Source: Candidatus Fermentibacterota bacterium (GTDB taxonomy: Bacteria; Fermentibacterota; Fermentibacteria; Fermentibacterales; JCC-6). Taken from it: 44,750 bases of DNA. The stretch covers positions 1-44,750 of the forward strand of contig QNDR01000009.1 in the NCBI GenBank assembly GCA_003646025.1, given 5' to 3'. Below are positions 8,276 to 16,539 of this stretch, in pieces. The translations under genes were made by a program, and so were the position numbers. Under the pieces are notes generated by a model. That model was not told where the DNA came from and made no database searches. It saw only the letters and a list, made by a program, of their open reading frames with translations. Each line of letters begins with the position of its first letter. The stretch's first letter is position 1.

Positions 8276-9064
8276 TCAGTAAATTAACACCGGGGCATCA
8301 ACCGGTAGAGCTCTGTAAATTGCCTCAAGATCCGCCGTCCCCAGTCTGATACATCCGTGGCTGACATTTCGCCCTCTTCCCACTCCGTAGTGAAGAAGAA
8401 TGCCGCCCCCGAGATCAAGCTTAAAGTTACCCAGAGCGCCGGGAACGGCCCTCACCCACACCCGCTCACTGGATGTGAGCGAATCATTGTAGTAGACGAT
8501 CTGTTCCTCCCACGACAGGCTGTCGGGAATAAGAATGTCCTGACCCGGTCGTGGCGGTCTGAGGTCCTGCTCCAGCCAGTACCAGTCCGGTTTGTACCAG
8601 TAAGGGTTTTCACTCTTTTTCACAACGTATCTCAACCCCTGTGGTGTGGTAAAATTCCACACAAGCCCGCTGTCGTTTTCTGTCCAGCCCTTGCCGGTAC
8701 CGCAGTACCCGGAACGTACCAGAAGCCCTCCCCGTCTTAGGTGGAATCTGTTCTGACCGGTATCTATTATCAGATAGTAACCCATGTAGTTGCGAACCAG
8801 TTCAACCTCATCAAGGCGAACCTGAAGAGAGTCCGCCGCGTGACGGAGAGCTGGCAGAGAATCCTCCCTGGCAGCAAAGGCCGCGTTTATTGCAGCCAGC
8901 GTATCTCTCTGCAGTGATACCTGTTCCACCCTGGTGCCGTAATCGTTTACCATGTCTCTCATAAATTCAACTTTTTCATCCATGCGGTACACGGTAGTTA
9001 AACTGACTGCCAGAGCAATTGTCAGAACAGAGATCAACACAACAATGGGAATCTTCATATGCAC
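8276..9064 (-). CDS. L,D-transpeptidase (YkuD/ErfK family)
   Basis: This is a periplasmic L,D-transpeptidase that would form 3-3 peptidoglycan cross-links or attach proteins to peptidoglycan. An N-terminal anchor (residues about 5-23) is followed by a predicted coiled-coil stretch (about 25-90). The YkuD catalytic domain starts with YYLIIDTGQNRFHLRRGG and ends with the active-site motif SHGCIRL (residues 235-241), in which Cys238 is the nucleophile and the HYG His is upstream. The 262-residue length and C-terminal position of the motif fit the ErfK/YbiS group. It lies 13 bases upstream of the propeller gene and 7 bases downstream of the M15-like peptidase gene, suggesting a small wall-remodelling module. 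Confidence 0.93.
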   Translation of the reverse strand: MHMKIPIVVLISVLTIALAVSLTTVYRMDEKVEFMRDMVNDYGTRVEQVSLQRDTLAAINAAFAAREDSLPALRHAADSLQVRLDEVELVRNYMGYYLIIDTGQNRFHLRRGGLLVRSGYCGTGKGWTENDSGLVWNFTTPQGLRYVVKKSENPYWYKPDWYWLEQDLRPPRPGQDILIPDSLSWEEQIVYYNDSLTSSERVWVRAVPGALGNFKLDLGGGILLHYGVGRGRNVSHGCIRLGTADLEAIYRALPVDAPVLIY

Positions 9065-9071
9065 ACTCCAG

Positions 9072-10004
9072 TTAAATGACAGGATTGTCTACCAGACTCT
9101 GTCTGGTCTGCCACACAGCCGCACTGCCTCTGGTATCCAGATGAACAAAGGGCCCGTGGGTGGGAATCCATCTGTATGCCGACGCTCCACCTGTAGCAAC
9201 CTCTCCGGCAGCCTCCAGCGCTCTTGTAATCTCAACAATGAATTCGCCGTCATAAACATCTATCCGCTTGTTTCTATCAAGATCGTCAATAAGATCGTTA
9301 TCTGGCCATCCTTCAATCCAGAAATCCGCCGCTGCTCCGTAAAGATGAAGGCTGAAACCTGTATCGTTGCCAATTGCCGCATTGTAGGCAGGAGTTCTGA
9401 AACCGCTTATACAATGTATGCTTCTTGCCTCAGGATACAGCAGTGCAACCTGCTCAAAAACACATTCGAGCTTGTGTACAAGCCTCAGGTCAAGAACCAT
9501 GTACTGCGGCCACCCGCCTTCGGTGTGTCCCAGGAAGTCCGAAAAAGTAAGGTGTGTGGAAATTCTGGCATCAAACGTACCGGGCCACAGCTCAATAAAT
9601 CCTTTATCCGGCAAGTTGTCCCTGGTGTTACCATCTCCATAGAACCCGATGGGAAAGGAGTTCAGAGTGTTAGTTCTGAACTGTGCTGTGTTGAGGGGAA
9701 CAACCATTATATAGTCTTGTACAGTTTCCGAATCCGAAGCAGTAACTGTGTAAGTTCCGTGGGAACCCGGCAGATTAAAACTGAACTCTTTTCCGGTCCC
9801 GGTGAAACCCAGGTCGGGAACGGACCAGTTCAGCGAATCTCTGTATGACAGGGTAACAGTTTCGTGTGGGAATGCTGTAAAAGCCATCATGTGCGGCCGC
9901 AGTGGAACGCCGTTCACCGAAATACCGAATGCGGGACCAGATGGAAGCGGGTCTTCCGCACCTCCAAACAAAAGAAAAGCAAGGGCCATAACCAGATTGC
10001 TCAT
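9072..10004 (-). CDS. Secreted M15-type peptidoglycan peptidase (YcbK/DUF882-like)
   Basis: The 310-residue protein begins with a short hydrophobic signal-like segment. Its C-terminal half resembles M15A/YcbK zinc peptidases. SGFRTPAYNAAIG is followed by SLHLYGAAADFW, which supplies the His and Asp zinc ligands, and near the C-terminus GPFVHLDTRG supplies the second His pair. These are the classical SxHxxGxAxD and HxD elements. The N-terminal half (about residues 25-120) looks like an Ig-like beta domain. The substrate is presumably peptidoglycan peptide, in keeping with the L,D-transpeptidase gene immediately downstream. An insertion with DRNKRIDVYDGE between the zinc motifs is unusual and is EF-hand-like in wording only. 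Confidence 0.8.
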   Translation of the reverse strand: MSNLVMALAFLLFGGAEDPLPSGPAFGISVNGVPLRPHMMAFTAFPHETVTLSYRDSLNWSVPDLGFTGTGKEFSFNLPGSHGTYTVTASDSETVQDYIMVVPLNTAQFRTNTLNSFPIGFYGDGNTRDNLPDKGFIELWPGTFDARISTHLTFSDFLGHTEGGWPQYMVLDLRLVHKLECVFEQVALLYPEARSIHCISGFRTPAYNAAIGNDTGFSLHLYGAAADFWIEGWPDNDLIDDLDRNKRIDVYDGEFIVEITRALEAAGEVATGGASAYRWIPTHGPFVHLDTRGSAAVWQTRQSLVDNPVI

Positions 10005-10012
10005 AAAAACTG

Positions 10013-10627
10013 TTACTCCTTCTGCTGCCTGAGAACCCCGGAATATACTGCTCTTCCTTCACAGTGGGCTTTCACCGCTTCTGAGTAGATCCTGTGTTCT
10101 TCGGTAAGTATTCTTGCAGCCAGAGAATCCCTTGTATCTGATTCGTACACCGGAACAGCTCTCTGCAGAACTACCGGACCTGTGTCCGTGCCCTGATCAA
10201 CGTAGTGAACGGTACACCCTGCTACCTTTACACCATACCGGAATGCCTGTCCCTGTGCATCAAGGCCTGGAAACGCGGGAAGAAGCGATGGATGGATGTT
10301 AAGTATTCTGCCGTGAAATGCCTCAAGAAGAGGACCCTTCAGTATTCTCATGAGCCCGGCAAGACACACCAGCTGAATACCTCTGCTCAAAAGAAAGTCA
10401 GCCCACTGCTTTTCTTCTTGTTTTCCAAACCTTGTTCTGAACTTTCCGGGATACATGTACTTTCCCTGTATCCCCAGTTCATCTGCAAGCTGGAGAGCAC
10501 CGGCACGTTCGTTATCCGTAACAAGAACATCAACAACTCCCGGTGCGGTATCACCTTCTACAAGAGCTTTGAAATTCGACCCCGTTCCAGAGGCCAGTAC
10601 GGCTATTTTTACAGTATCAGTTTCCAC
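10013..10627 (-). CDS. purN: Phosphoribosylglycinamide formyltransferase
   Basis: PurN transfers the formyl group of 10-formyl-THF to GAR in step 3 of purine synthesis. The 204-residue protein has the N-terminal VLASGTGSNFKALVE phosphate-binding loop (near residue 10), the catalytic region LAGLMRILKG followed by ILNIHPSLLPAFPG (His in the IHPSLLP motif), and VHYVDQGTDTGPVVLQ, all diagnostic of GART. Its ATG overlaps the upstream outer-membrane-like gene by 11 bases. No other purine gene is visible, so it seems to be a detached member of the pathway within a mixed operon. Confidence 0.96.
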   Translation of the reverse strand: METDTVKIAVLASGTGSNFKALVEGDTAPGVVDVLVTDNERAGALQLADELGIQGKYMYPGKFRTRFGKQEEKQWADFLLSRGIQLVCLAGLMRILKGPLLEAFHGRILNIHPSLLPAFPGLDAQGQAFRYGVKVAGCTVHYVDQGTDTGPVVLQRAVPVYESDTRDSLAARILTEEHRIYSEAVKAHCEGRAVYSGVLRQQKE

Positions 10628-11852
10628 GCCCGCCTTCCGTTTCTCCCACGGGAGTTACCGGGGGTTGATCGGTGTAAGACCAGGTTATTCCAAAAGACCA
10701 GCTTCTGTGCGCATCGTCTGTTATGTCTTCCACCGCTGCAGAAATGGAAAATGTGACAAGTGTGAAACCCAGCAGGGCATCCAGTGTCTCATCGAATTCT
10801 CCAGCGGAGTTCATCCCGGCTGTTGTTCTTGGACCAGCCTCAAACCTGCCTCTGTACCAGTCTCTGCCCACAAGTATCCATGATACGACACCCAGCGAAT
10901 CTGTAGTGAAATTCCAGCTGGCCGCGGCTTTTCCCCTGAAAAATCCCAGAGCAGCCTCAGCATCTGCCGCAGCAACAATATCATCCCCGAACCTGCCCAC
11001 AAGATTGAAATCGGGGTGTCTCAGTGCTATCATCTGAAACAGTTCATCTCCCGCCGGTCTTGAAACTGCCGCAGAAAGCTCCACGCTGCTAACAGGTACA
11101 GTGACTCCACCCCAGAAGCCTTCACCATCGTCAGTGTATTCGAAGTAGCCCGCAACACTGGCATCACCCACGGAAGATGAAATACCAGCCACAGCTCTGC
11201 TCTGCACGGTGCTGTCCACCAGAGAAGCTGCTGCACCGGCTTCGAAAGTAAATGGGGACAATTCTGCGCTTCCACCGCCAAGTATTTCAGGACGTCTGTC
11301 GCCGGGATTCAGTCTGAAAAAACCTGTTCTGGCATAAAGATGCGGAGATGTCCATCCGGCCACAGAACCCCAGCCGTAGTTGCGTCCGTCCCAGCTCATG
11401 GTTCGCATATTCAGCCTGCCCCGGCTCAGAACAGCAGAAAACAACCGGAGTGTGTCTTCCCTGAGAATCTCAAAATTGCCGGAAGATCCCCACGGAAGAG
11501 GTCTGTCCAGTCTGAAAATATATCGGCTGTGATCTTCCGTGTTCTGCACAAGACCTATTCTTGAAATACTCAGAGAATCCTGAAAACTCCTGTTCCCCAC
11601 CGAAATATTCCATTTGCCTCCGCCCCAGATGCCACTGGTAAGCGGATCAACCATGTGCGCGTCCGACCATGGAATTTCAGGCAGGGAGCCGATGGCAACA
11701 GCAGGCAGCTCTCCTGCAAGAACCCCACTTTCTCCGGCAGCCAGGTAATCTGCAGAACAACCGTTCAGGTAGCGGTTCTGGAGAAGAGTGTACCATTCAG
11801 AAGTGTAACCTTCAGGGAACAGACCCAGAACAGCAACTGCAAGAAGTATCAA
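10617..11852 (-). CDS. Putative outer-membrane beta-barrel protein, unrecognised family
   Basis: I do not recognise the family. The 411-residue protein starts with a signal-like peptide (MILLAVAVLGLFPEGYTS). The rest is rich in Gly, Ser and aromatics, with alternating hydrophobic strands such as GGGKWNISVGNRSF, HLYARTGFFRL, VAGYFEYTDDGEGFWGGVTV and WSFGITWSYTD, as expected of an outer-membrane barrel. The TTG start at 11852 has a GGGAGG Shine-Dalgarno and overlaps the pgi stop by 4 bases (TTGA). The downstream purN overlaps its 3' end by 11 bases. Nothing in the neighbourhood fixes its job. Confidence 0.7.
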   Translation of the reverse strand: MILLAVAVLGLFPEGYTSEWYTLLQNRYLNGCSADYLAAGESGVLAGELPAVAIGSLPEIPWSDAHMVDPLTSGIWGGGKWNISVGNRSFQDSLSISRIGLVQNTEDHSRYIFRLDRPLPWGSSGNFEILREDTLRLFSAVLSRGRLNMRTMSWDGRNYGWGSVAGWTSPHLYARTGFFRLNPGDRRPEILGGGSAELSPFTFEAGAAASLVDSTVQSRAVAGISSSVGDASVAGYFEYTDDGEGFWGGVTVPVSSVELSAAVSRPAGDELFQMIALRHPDFNLVGRFGDDIVAAADAEAALGFFRGKAAASWNFTTDSLGVVSWILVGRDWYRGRFEAGPRTTAGMNSAGEFDETLDALLGFTLVTFSISAAVEDITDDAHRSWSFGITWSYTDQPPVTPVGETEGGRGN

Positions 11853-13087
11853 TATCCCTCCCTGCCCATGGCTTTATAGGTCAGTATCTTTCCTCTTTCC
11901 ACCCCTGGCTGGTTTAGAGGATCAACACCCAGAGCAAGCCCGGTGAGAACAGTTGCAATTTCCAGAGTCATAAATATCTGTCCTGTGTAGCTGGCATTGA
12001 TGTCAGGAATGTGTATTCTGCTTACAGGAAGTCCCCTTTCGGAAAGGGCCGTGGCTGTGGCATCAGCTTCCGCTTTTCTTAAAACATCGGGACTCCTGCC
12101 CTCCAGATAGTTCATTGCCGGCTGATCGGCAAATTCACCGGACAGTGGTTCTGCGTCTTCCGGTTCACCCTCAGTAACAATGGTAACAGTTTTGTCGGCA
12201 GGACCTTCCATGAAGAGCTGAACAAGCGAGTGCTGATCGGCAGGTCCCCTGCAGGCAAGTGGAGTTTGACCAGTAGCTACTGTGTTTCCATTCATATCCA
12301 GGCGCTTGCCCAGACTCTCCGCCCAAAGCTGGGCAAACCACAACGCGGTATCGTACAGGAAATCAGAGTAGGGCATAAAAACATGAACCGGGTGACTTTT
12401 AAATTTTGAAAGAAACGCCCCGGCCACCACGGCGGCAAGACTCCTTACTCCATTTGCATCAAAATCTTCGACAACATCGACAGCTCCTTTGATAAGCTCT
12501 GCCGTATCAATTCCGGCAAAAGCAGCTGGGAAAAGCCCCACCGGAGAAAGGACACTGAATCTGCCACCTACATTTGCCGGTACAGGCAGCGTATTCCATC
12601 CTCTTTTTTCCGCCAGCTCTCTCAACTGACTGTTCACTGGATCTGTAATAGCGACAACAGGAGCATCATCTCCAAGCTTTCTGCGAAGCTCCATGAAAAT
12701 AGACAGTGTCTCCGCGGTTCCTCCGGACTTCGTTACAACAGCTATCACAGAGTTTCCCGGTGCAGTTTCTGAAACTGCATTTTTTATCACTCTGGAATCC
12801 GGTGAATCCACCACCACGACTTTTCCGCCTGATTGATCGTCCAGAGCAGACAGTATTGCTCTCAGCCCCAGAGACGATCCCCCTATACCGGCAACGAACA
12901 ACGTATCGTATTTACGCCGGTACATCTCCGCCAGATCTGCGGTATCCCTGTGCAGGGTGAGGTTGTATGGTAAATCCAGAAACCCCAGTCTTCCCTGTTT
13001 TCGCCACAAGTCAAACAGTTCAAGTGTTTCCGACTGTATGCTGTCCCAGTTAAAACCTGGCTTGAAATCAAATAGCTGTGCGGACAA
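11849..13087 (-). CDS. pgi: Glucose-6-phosphate isomerase
   Basis: Pgi interconverts glucose 6-phosphate and fructose 6-phosphate. The 412-residue chain is of the short bacterial type rather than the roughly 550-residue E. coli type. The sugar-phosphate site appears as GIGGSSLGLRAIL near residue 68. TKSGGTAET comes next, then the catalytic region GGRFSVLSPVGLFPAA near residue 165, DQHSLVQLFMEGPAD near 280, and a C-terminal KILTYKAMG. It is the first gene of the minus-strand run that reaches base 1. The 115 bases upstream are shared with the divergent msr gene. Confidence 0.94.
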   Translation of the reverse strand: MSAQLFDFKPGFNWDSIQSETLELFDLWRKQGRLGFLDLPYNLTLHRDTADLAEMYRRKYDTLFVAGIGGSSLGLRAILSALDDQSGGKVVVVDSPDSRVIKNAVSETAPGNSVIAVVTKSGGTAETLSIFMELRRKLGDDAPVVAITDPVNSQLRELAEKRGWNTLPVPANVGGRFSVLSPVGLFPAAFAGIDTAELIKGAVDVVEDFDANGVRSLAAVVAGAFLSKFKSHPVHVFMPYSDFLYDTALWFAQLWAESLGKRLDMNGNTVATGQTPLACRGPADQHSLVQLFMEGPADKTVTIVTEGEPEDAEPLSGEFADQPAMNYLEGRSPDVLRKAEADATATALSERGLPVSRIHIPDINASYTGQIFMTLEIATVLTGLALGVDPLNQPGVERGKILTYKAMGREGY

Positions 13088-13133
13088 AAGAGTCCCCTCT
13101 CGTTTACGAAATAACCGTTTCCCGAAGAACGAA

Positions 13134-13139
13134 TATAAT
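13134..13139 (+). promoter_or_regulatory. TATAAT-type -10 candidate for the msrBA gene
   Basis: A perfect TATAAT lies in the 115-base divergent region, 64 bases before the msrBA start. No good -35 box is found 16-18 bases upstream, so the call is weak. Confidence 0.3.
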
Positions 13140-13202
13140 CCAGCACCGGGACTTTGGAACCTCCTGCGTTTTCAGGGTTATGTTCGTGACAGGAGGCGGC
13201 AC

Positions 13203-14171
13203 ATGACGATAACAACCGCGGCACTGATATTTGTACAGGGAGCAGCTTTACTCACAGCATTCATGTTGAACGGGGAAAAACAAATGCAGTACAGAGACCT
13301 CACACAGCAGGAACAGAACGTTATTCTACACGGAGGAACAGAATCTCCCTACTCCGGTATCTATGTCGATACATTTGAGGGAGGAATCTATACCTGCAGA
13401 AGGTGCGGCAGTCCTCTCTACACTTCAGACACCAAGTTTGAATCACACTGTGGCTGGCCTTCCTTCGACAGGGAAATACCAGGAGCGGTTACCAGAAGAG
13501 CTGACGCTGACGGAATCAGAACAGAAATACTGTGTTCCTCCTGTGGAGCTCATCTCGGTCATGTATTCACAGGAGAAGGCTACACGGATACCGATACAAG
13601 ACACTGTGTTAATTCTATTTCAATGGTGTTCATTCCTGAAGAGAGAATACAAAGAGCCTACTTCGCGGCAGGGTGTTTCTGGGGGGTAGAATACAGTTTT
13701 GACCATACCGACGGAGTTCTTTTTGCCCGGTCCGGTTACATGGGAGGTGATATCACGGAACCTGAATACACGGATGTGTGTTCCGGCTCTACCGGTCACG
13801 CAGAAACTGTGGAAGTTATTTTTGACAGCTCCACAGTTTCGTTCAGGGAACTTGCCATGATGTTCTTTGAAATACACGATCCGGAGCAGGTTAACCGTCA
13901 GGGAGTAGATACAGGAACGCAGTACAGATCAGCCGTTTTTTATACCTCGGAACAACAGCTTTCCGTGATAAACGAGCTGGTATCTGCGCTTGAAAACAGT
14001 GGTTACAGAGTCGCTACCGAAGTGTCTCCTGCAGGCAGCTTCTGGCAGGCAGAGAACTACCACCAGAACTACTTCGATAAAAACGGTGTGGGTTCAGCCT
14101 GTCATGTGAGGGTGAACAGGTTTACCAGGGAACAAGAGCCACCGAATCCAGAGGAAAAGACGAGTAAATAA
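13203..14171 (+). CDS. msrBA: Bifunctional methionine sulfoxide reductase, MsrB-MsrA fusion
   Basis: This protein repairs both stereoisomers of methionine sulfoxide in oxidised proteins. The ATG at 13203 has a textbook AGGAGG 6 bases upstream and yields 322 residues. A hydrophobic N-terminus (residues 5-22) suggests export or membrane anchoring. The MsrB domain (about 28-145) has zinc-binding CRRC (65-68) and CSSC (111-114) and catalytic Cys135 in RHCVNS. The MsrA domain (about 150-310) has GCFWG with catalytic Cys158, GSTGHAE, and a C-terminal Cys in GSACHVRV that may resolve the disulfide. The domain order is opposite to the PilB-type MsrA-MsrB arrangement. The last 50 bases overlap a convergent gene. 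Confidence 0.95.
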   Translation: MTITTAALIFVQGAALLTAFMLNGEKQMQYRDLTQQEQNVILHGGTESPYSGIYVDTFEGGIYTCRRCGSPLYTSDTKFESHCGWPSFDREIPGAVTRRADADGIRTEILCSSCGAHLGHVFTGEGYTDTDTRHCVNSISMVFIPEERIQRAYFAAGCFWGVEYSFDHTDGVLFARSGYMGGDITEPEYTDVCSGSTGHAETVEVIFDSSTVSFRELAMMFFEIHDPEQVNRQGVDTGTQYRSAVFYTSEQQLSVINELVSALENSGYRVATEVSPAGSFWQAENYHQNYFDKNGVGSACHVRVNRFTREQEPPNPEEKTSK

Positions 14172-14910
14172 TTTTTGATGTATCTGTGTACCCGATGATT
14201 GCAACTGGCACTGTGTCTCCTGCCGCAGCGATGACAAAAGAATCCAGATCATTCTCGTAGATGAACCTCTGCTGAAGCGACCATATCCCCGGAAGTGTTG
14301 CGGTTTCACCTGGCCATGGTCCTGTACACTGAAGTCCCTGATCTGTTACTACGCACCCATCAAGGTCTTCCGGCCACCTGATGTGATGGTACGAAGGTGA
14401 AAGAATGAAAACAGAGTCCGGGGGAGAACCTGTTACGGTGGCAACAGTGTCTCCTGGTTGCAGCGTTCTTCCCTGAACTGCCTGAATCTCGATGATACCA
14501 GACACAGTTGATGTTATAAACACAACGGCAGAAGAATCGGCAAGCAGAACTGTCAGACTGTCTACAGCCACAGTGTCCCCTGTAGCCTCCGCCATGTTGA
14601 GAGCCATCTGCAGACGCTGAGTTTCCACTGAAAAGAAAGGATCTGTTCCGGAAAGAATGGTATCACCGATTCCGACGGTGTGGTCAGAGGTAACTGTTCT
14701 TATGAGCAGCGGTGAATTGTGAATCCATAATACTGGAACTTCCAGAGACTCCGGTCGTATTACATTGAAAACCGGAGGTTTTTGAACATAACCGGTCTCA
14801 GTGACCGTAACCTGTTGGGTATCAGGCAGATGCATCTCAGGCTTCCGGCTGCAGCCAGATACCGGATACAGCACTAGACAGAACGCGGTAAATGCAATAG
14901 TTTTCACCAC
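14122..14910 (-). CDS. Lipoprotein resembling an HlyD/RND membrane-fusion adaptor
   Basis: The best start is GTG at 14910, with an AAGAAG Shine-Dalgarno. It gives 262 residues with a lipoprotein signal ending VSGC (Cys near residue 18). The chain has two short lipoyl-like halves, VGIGDTILSGTDPFFS and VSGIIEIQAVQGRTLQPGDTVATV, flanking a helical hairpin (QRLQMALNMAEATGDTVAVDSLTVLL). That is the layout of HlyD-like periplasmic adaptor proteins, and the C-terminal beta-rich part fits too. No pump or TolC gene is nearby, so the role is open. The stop lies 50 bases inside the convergent msrBA gene. The family assignment is an inference from layout, not strong motif evidence. Confidence 0.6.
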   Translation of the reverse strand: MVKTIAFTAFCLVLYPVSGCSRKPEMHLPDTQQVTVTETGYVQKPPVFNVIRPESLEVPVLWIHNSPLLIRTVTSDHTVGIGDTILSGTDPFFSVETQRLQMALNMAEATGDTVAVDSLTVLLADSSAVVFITSTVSGIIEIQAVQGRTLQPGDTVATVTGSPPDSVFILSPSYHHIRWPEDLDGCVVTDQGLQCTGPWPGETATLPGIWSLQQRFIYENDLDSFVIAAAGDTVPVAIIGYTDTSKIIYSSFPLDSVALVPW

Positions 14911-14944
14911 TAACTTCTTTCTAAAAGACAGGAAAAAATGTTCT

Positions 14945-15643
14945 ATGATGAAAATATACATTATTGTTGCGGCAATGCTTGCACTGGCTTGCGGATCGAC
15001 CACGCAGACAAGTGGGTTTTTCGTGGGGGCATCTACTGATGGAAGCCCTGCATCACTTGAAGACACCGTTCATCAGGTCTCTGCTGATCAACCTGCTCCC
15101 GCACCTGAGGATACTCTTCTCAACTGCAGTTTTCAGAGTGTTCTTGACAGACCTTTCGGAACAGAGATTTCCTACAGCGTGTACAACGGAGCCCTTCACA
15201 TTGACAATCACTACTTCAGTGAGCCGGTCGTTCTTCTCAGCAGGTCGGGTCTTGTGAAAGACGGTCTTGTGCAGGCGGTTTTCAATGTAACCGATGCGCT
15301 GCCACACTCTGTGGTCGGGATCGTTCTGAGGGCAGACGGAGAGAACAATTTTCTCCTGCTGGGTGTCAATGGAAGAGGCCAGTACACGGTACAGAGGTGT
15401 CTAAACGGGCTCTGGATACCTGTTATGGGTCTGGACGCTTTTGAAACCTCAAGACTTTTACCGTACAGACTTACCGAGGTGGAGCTTACAGCAGAGGTTC
15501 ACGGGAACTACACAGACTTTTCCGTTAACGGACAGCTTGTTCAGGTTGTTCGAACTAACCTGCCTCCAACCGGTCAGATAGGCGTTTTCGTCGACGGTAA
15601 AGTAGACACCGATCTGGACCGCATTACGGTGATACCTCTGTGA
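14945..15643 (+). CDS. Lipoprotein with a concanavalin/LamG-like jelly-roll domain
   Basis: The 232-residue protein starts at the ATG pair at 14945/14948, preceded by AGGAAAA. Its signal ends with the lipobox ALAC (Cys near residue 16). A low-complexity linker follows, then a beta-rich domain (about 60-232) of the lectin/DUF1080 type: IVLRADGENNFLLLGVNGRGQYTVQRC, then VELTAEVHGNYTDFSVNGQL and TGQIGVFVDGKVDTDLDRITV. Such domains often bind carbohydrate, but no ligand residues can be named. It starts 34 bases from the divergent adaptor-like gene, and its stop overlaps the GTG of the deacetylase gene (GTGA), so the two are coupled. Confidence 0.75.
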   Translation: MMKIYIIVAAMLALACGSTTQTSGFFVGASTDGSPASLEDTVHQVSADQPAPAPEDTLLNCSFQSVLDRPFGTEISYSVYNGALHIDNHYFSEPVVLLSRSGLVKDGLVQAVFNVTDALPHSVVGIVLRADGENNFLLLGVNGRGQYTVQRCLNGLWIPVMGLDAFETSRLLPYRLTEVELTAEVHGNYTDFSVNGQLVQVVRTNLPPTGQIGVFVDGKVDTDLDRITVIPL

Positions 15644-16539
15644 CGGCTCTGCTTCTGATTCTGGCAGGTTTTGTTCCTGTTGTCGGCAGTGCCCCTGAGC
15701 TCGAGTACGGAACGGCACCGGAGCTTTCAGACTATGCCAGCGGGATTCCCGTTATTACGTACCATCACATTACGAACATTCAGAGCAAGTACAGTGCCAC
15801 ACCGTACAGACTCAGAAGTGATCTGCAGCAGCTCTATGATGCCGGGTTCTTCCTGATACTTCCTTCTGACATAGAGGACGGGCTGAGAAGAGTTCCGATG
15901 AACAGAAGACCTCTTATGATAACATTTGATGATGGCTGGGAAGACAACTTCAGATACACAGACAGCCAGCAGCATCTGGATCCTGACTGTGCTGTGGCAA
16001 TTGTAAACAGCTTCCTGGAAGAGCATCCCGATTTTGGCCGCGGTGTTGTATTCTTCATCAGCTGGGACAAAGTTCCCTTTGGAAACAACACAGAGGAGAA
16101 ACTTAACACCATTCTTGACATGGGCCACTGCATAGGAAACCACTCAGCAGACCACCTTTCATTCACAAGACTTTCTCCGTCACATTACTGGGAACAGATT
16201 ATTCCAGCTCTGAATTCATTCCACAGGAAGCTTGGTCTCAGAACATCACAGATCAATGTGGTTGCTTATCCAGGCGGTCGGATTCCAGAGAATTCAGGTG
16301 CTGAGAGTATTCTTGCTGCAATGGAGTATGATGGACGCCCTGCCGTTCTGCAGGGTTACCTTGTAGACGGAGCAGTGGGAAGTTTCAGGCGGCTTTACGA
16401 GACAGAGGGAAATGAGTACCGGATAAGCAGGATAGATATGGCACTGTACAGTGTTCCCCGTTTGCTTGGCTGGTCAAATATCATGGTACAGAGTGAGGCA
16501 AGACCCGACCTTCACGATGATCTCCCCTGGCGTCCATAG
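15640..16539 (+). CDS. Secreted polysaccharide deacetylase (NodB/CE4 family)
   Basis: This 299-residue enzyme should remove acetyl groups from a cell-wall or extracellular N-acetylated polysaccharide. A signal-like N-terminus (MTALLLILAGFVPVVGS) precedes the NodB domain. Motif 1 is TFDDGWED (near residue 95; first Asp the base, second a metal ligand). Motif 2 is IGNHSADHLSF (near residue 167; the two His metal ligands). VAYPGGRIPEN corresponds to the later PGG-type motif. GTG at 15640 overlaps the upstream stop, so it is likely translated together with the lectin-fold lipoprotein, which may help bind the same glycan. The 3' end overlaps the convergent nitroreductase gene by 28 bases. Confidence 0.93.
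   Translation: MTALLLILAGFVPVVGSAPELEYGTAPELSDYASGIPVITYHHITNIQSKYSATPYRLRSDLQQLYDAGFFLILPSDIEDGLRRVPMNRRPLMITFDDGWEDNFRYTDSQQHLDPDCAVAIVNSFLEEHPDFGRGVVFFISWDKVPFGNNTEEKLNTILDMGHCIGNHSADHLSFTRLSPSHYWEQIIPALNSFHRKLGLRTSQINVVAYPGGRIPENSGAESILAAMEYDGRPAVLQGYLVDGAVGSFRRLYETEGNEYRISRIDMALYSVPRLLGWSNIMVQSEARPDLHDDLPWRP

Noticed and set aside
8952-9848. Long plus-strand open frame of about 298 codons
   Set aside because: It lies opposite the M15-type peptidase gene, has no Shine-Dalgarno or recognisable motif, and its composition is that of a reverse-strand shadow.
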